This document shows, piece after piece, positions 6,013-7,265 of a stretch of DNA of 7,265 bases. A program made the translations under genes and the position numbers. This DNA comes from Candidatus Omnitrophota bacterium (GTDB lineage Bacteria; Omnitrophota; Gorgyraeia; Gygaellales; Profunditerraquicolaceae): NCBI GenBank assembly GCA_020052635.1, contig JAGVOR010000020.1:1-7265 (forward strand), read 5' to 3'. A model generated the notes under the pieces. The model was not told where the DNA came from. It was given only the letters and a program-made list of their open reading frames with translations, and did not search any database. Every line of letters begins with the position of its first letter. Position 1 is the first letter of the stretch.

Positions 6013-7265
6013 CGAATGCGGCGAAAGGGAGTCGCGGGAATTTTGAACTCTTCCCGGTATTTAGCGACCGTGCGGCGGGCAGCTTTAAGGTTAAAACGCT
6101 CTAAAAGCAGTTTAGCGATCGCTTCATCACTTAAAGGATGCTTTTTATCCTCCTGGTCAATCAAATCTTTAATTGATTTCTTGATATAATTTACCGATAC
6201 CGCCTGGCCGCTGCCGTTATTGATCCTGGTGGTAAAAAGATCCTTTAAGGCGATGATCCCGCAAGGGGTATCGATATATTTATTCATTACCGTCCGGCAC
6301 ACGGTCGTTTCATGCACCTCAAGCTGGCTGGCCAATTCCGCAAAAGTCAAAGGTTTAAGATAAGAAAGATCCTCCTTGATCGCATCCGCCTGGATGCCGA
6401 CCAGCTTTTCCGCAACCCTTCTTAAAGTCGTCGTCCTTTTTTCAACCGCCCGCAACAACTCCTGCGCGGCGCGGATTTTATTTTCAATAAACTCCCGGGC
6501 GGCCGGGTCAAGATTTTCCTGCTTGAGCATCTGCCGGTAGGCCTTACTGATAATCAACCCGGGAAAATATTCCTTATTGATAATCACCTCTAAGCCCTGG
6601 TTTTTTTCCTTGACCGTAATATCCGGAATAACCCGCTGGGCGGCCTGATTAGAATAATTCCTGCCGGGTTTAGGGTCAAGCTTAAGCACCTGATCGATTA
6701 AAGGCTGAATTTTCTCCAGCGGCTCCTTTAACTGCCTGGCGATCAAAGAATAATTTTTTTTCGCAATCTCATCCAGATGATTTTCTACGATTTTAAAGAT
6801 CAGGGGGTCAGCCGGATCATCCTTTTTCAACTGCAGCATCAGGCACTCCTGAATGCTGCGGCTGGCTACCCCGGTTGGCTCGAAATCCTGGATCACTCCC
6901 AGGACTTTGGCAACCTCTTGCAGCGGCAGGCTTAAAGTTTGCGCCAATTCTTCCGAGCTGACTTTTAAGTAGCCATTATCATCAATATTGCCGATAATCT
7001 CCTGGCCGATCCTAAGGTCGCTGTCAGTATCCACAAACATCCCCAGCTGCCTTAGCAGGATCTCCTGCAAAGATGCTTCTTTGGTGATAATTTTATCTAA
7101 AAAATCCTCTTGAGGGAGGCCATTTGAGCTTGCGGGAGGAGGCAGGGGAGAGGTATTGGCTTCAGAAACAGCCTCTTCCAGGCAGGGATTATTGACCAGC
7201 TCCTCCTCAATTAAAGTTTTTAGGTCAAGGGAGGCCATGGTCAGGACCTTGAGCGACTGGGTTAA
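6009..7265 (-). CDS. rpoN: RNA polymerase sigma-54 factor (5'-partial)
   Basis: Sigma-54 directs RNA polymerase to -24/-12 promoters and stays closed until an NtrC-type ATPase acts, such as the one encoded at 1029-2441. The frame stays open to the right edge: before the Met at 7238 it reads LTQSLKVLT, the expected region I sequence, so that Met is internal and roughly 10-15 residues are missing (inferred from family N-termini). Numbering from that Met: rest of region I to about 22 (IEEELVNNPCLEE), a short Pro/Ser-rich region II linker (23-45), the core-binding region (about 50-280; IGNIDDNGYL, FEPTGVASRSIQECL, LDPKPGR), the helix-turn-helix (about 298-325; ELASQLEVHETTVCRTV) and the RpoN box ARRTVAKYRE (387-396), which reads the -24 element. 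All diagnostic parts are intact. It converges on the HD-GYP gene with 36 bases between stop codons, filled by the palindrome. Confidence 0.97.
   Translation of the reverse strand, partial: LTQSLKVLTMASLDLKTLIEEELVNNPCLEEAVSEANTSPLPPPASSNGLPQEDFLDKIITKEASLQEILLRQLGMFVDTDSDLRIGQEIIGNIDDNGYLKVSSEELAQTLSLPLQEVAKVLGVIQDFEPTGVASRSIQECLMLQLKKDDPADPLIFKIVENHLDEIAKKNYSLIARQLKEPLEKIQPLIDQVLKLDPKPGRNYSNQAAQRVIPDITVKEKNQGLEVIINKEYFPGLIISKAYRQMLKQENLDPAAREFIENKIRAAQELLRAVEKRTTTLRRVAEKLVGIQADAIKEDLSYLKPLTFAELASQLEVHETTVCRTVMNKYIDTPCGIIALKDLFTTRINNGSGQAVSVNYIKKSIKDLIDQEDKKHPLSDEAIAKLLLERFNLKAARRTVAKYREEFKIPATPFRRIR

Noticed and set aside
6009..7238. rpoN starting at the ATG at 7236-7238
   Set aside because: Upstream codons to the window edge read LTQSLKVLT, the conserved start of sigma-54 region I, so this Met is internal.

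Overview
The window is a compact stretch of bacterial chromosome from a Gram-negative-type, free-living organism of moderate GC content. It is almost entirely coding and dominated by signal transduction. Sigma-54, an NtrC-type activator, an HD-GYP protein and several GAF-domain sensors occur together. The two copies of a palindromic repeat carrying GGGACACATTACTTAATTC remind me of genomes from the candidate phylum Omnitrophota and some deltaproteobacterial lineages. That placement is from memory and of low confidence.

Layout. Five genes lie on the plus strand, closely packed: (1) a GAF sensor histidine kinase whose N-terminus lies beyond the left edge (2-1036); (2) an NtrC-type sigma-54-dependent response regulator overlapping it by 8 bases (1029-2441); (3) a PocR-GAF sensor protein with no output domain (2491-3498); (4) a patatin-like lipid hydrolase overlapping the sensor by one base (3498-4688); (5) a membrane-anchored GAF-HD-GYP protein, a likely cyclic-di-GMP phosphodiesterase (4722-5972). 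Facing them on the minus strand is rpoN, encoding sigma-54 (6009-7265), whose first residues run off the right edge. There is no gene-free stretch over 300 bases; the largest gaps are 49, 36 and 33 bases. I see no RNA genes, CRISPR arrays or transposase genes, and no convincing promoter in the gaps.

How the genes may work together. The kinase and regulator form a classical two-component pair, and the regulator needs the sigma-54 encoded at the other end of the window. The PocR-GAF protein and the patatin-like enzyme look translationally coupled, so ligand sensing may be linked to lipid hydrolysis. The HD-GYP protein adds cyclic-di-GMP turnover. Three separate proteins carry GAF domains with similar core motifs.

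The most unusual DNA feature is the repeat. One copy (2441-2504, hairpin with a 15-base loop) begins on the last base of the regulator's stop codon and supplies the best start codon of the PocR-GAF gene. The other (5953-5998, a perfect 46-bp palindrome without a loop) supplies the last residues and stop codon of the HD-GYP gene and sits at the convergent junction with rpoN.
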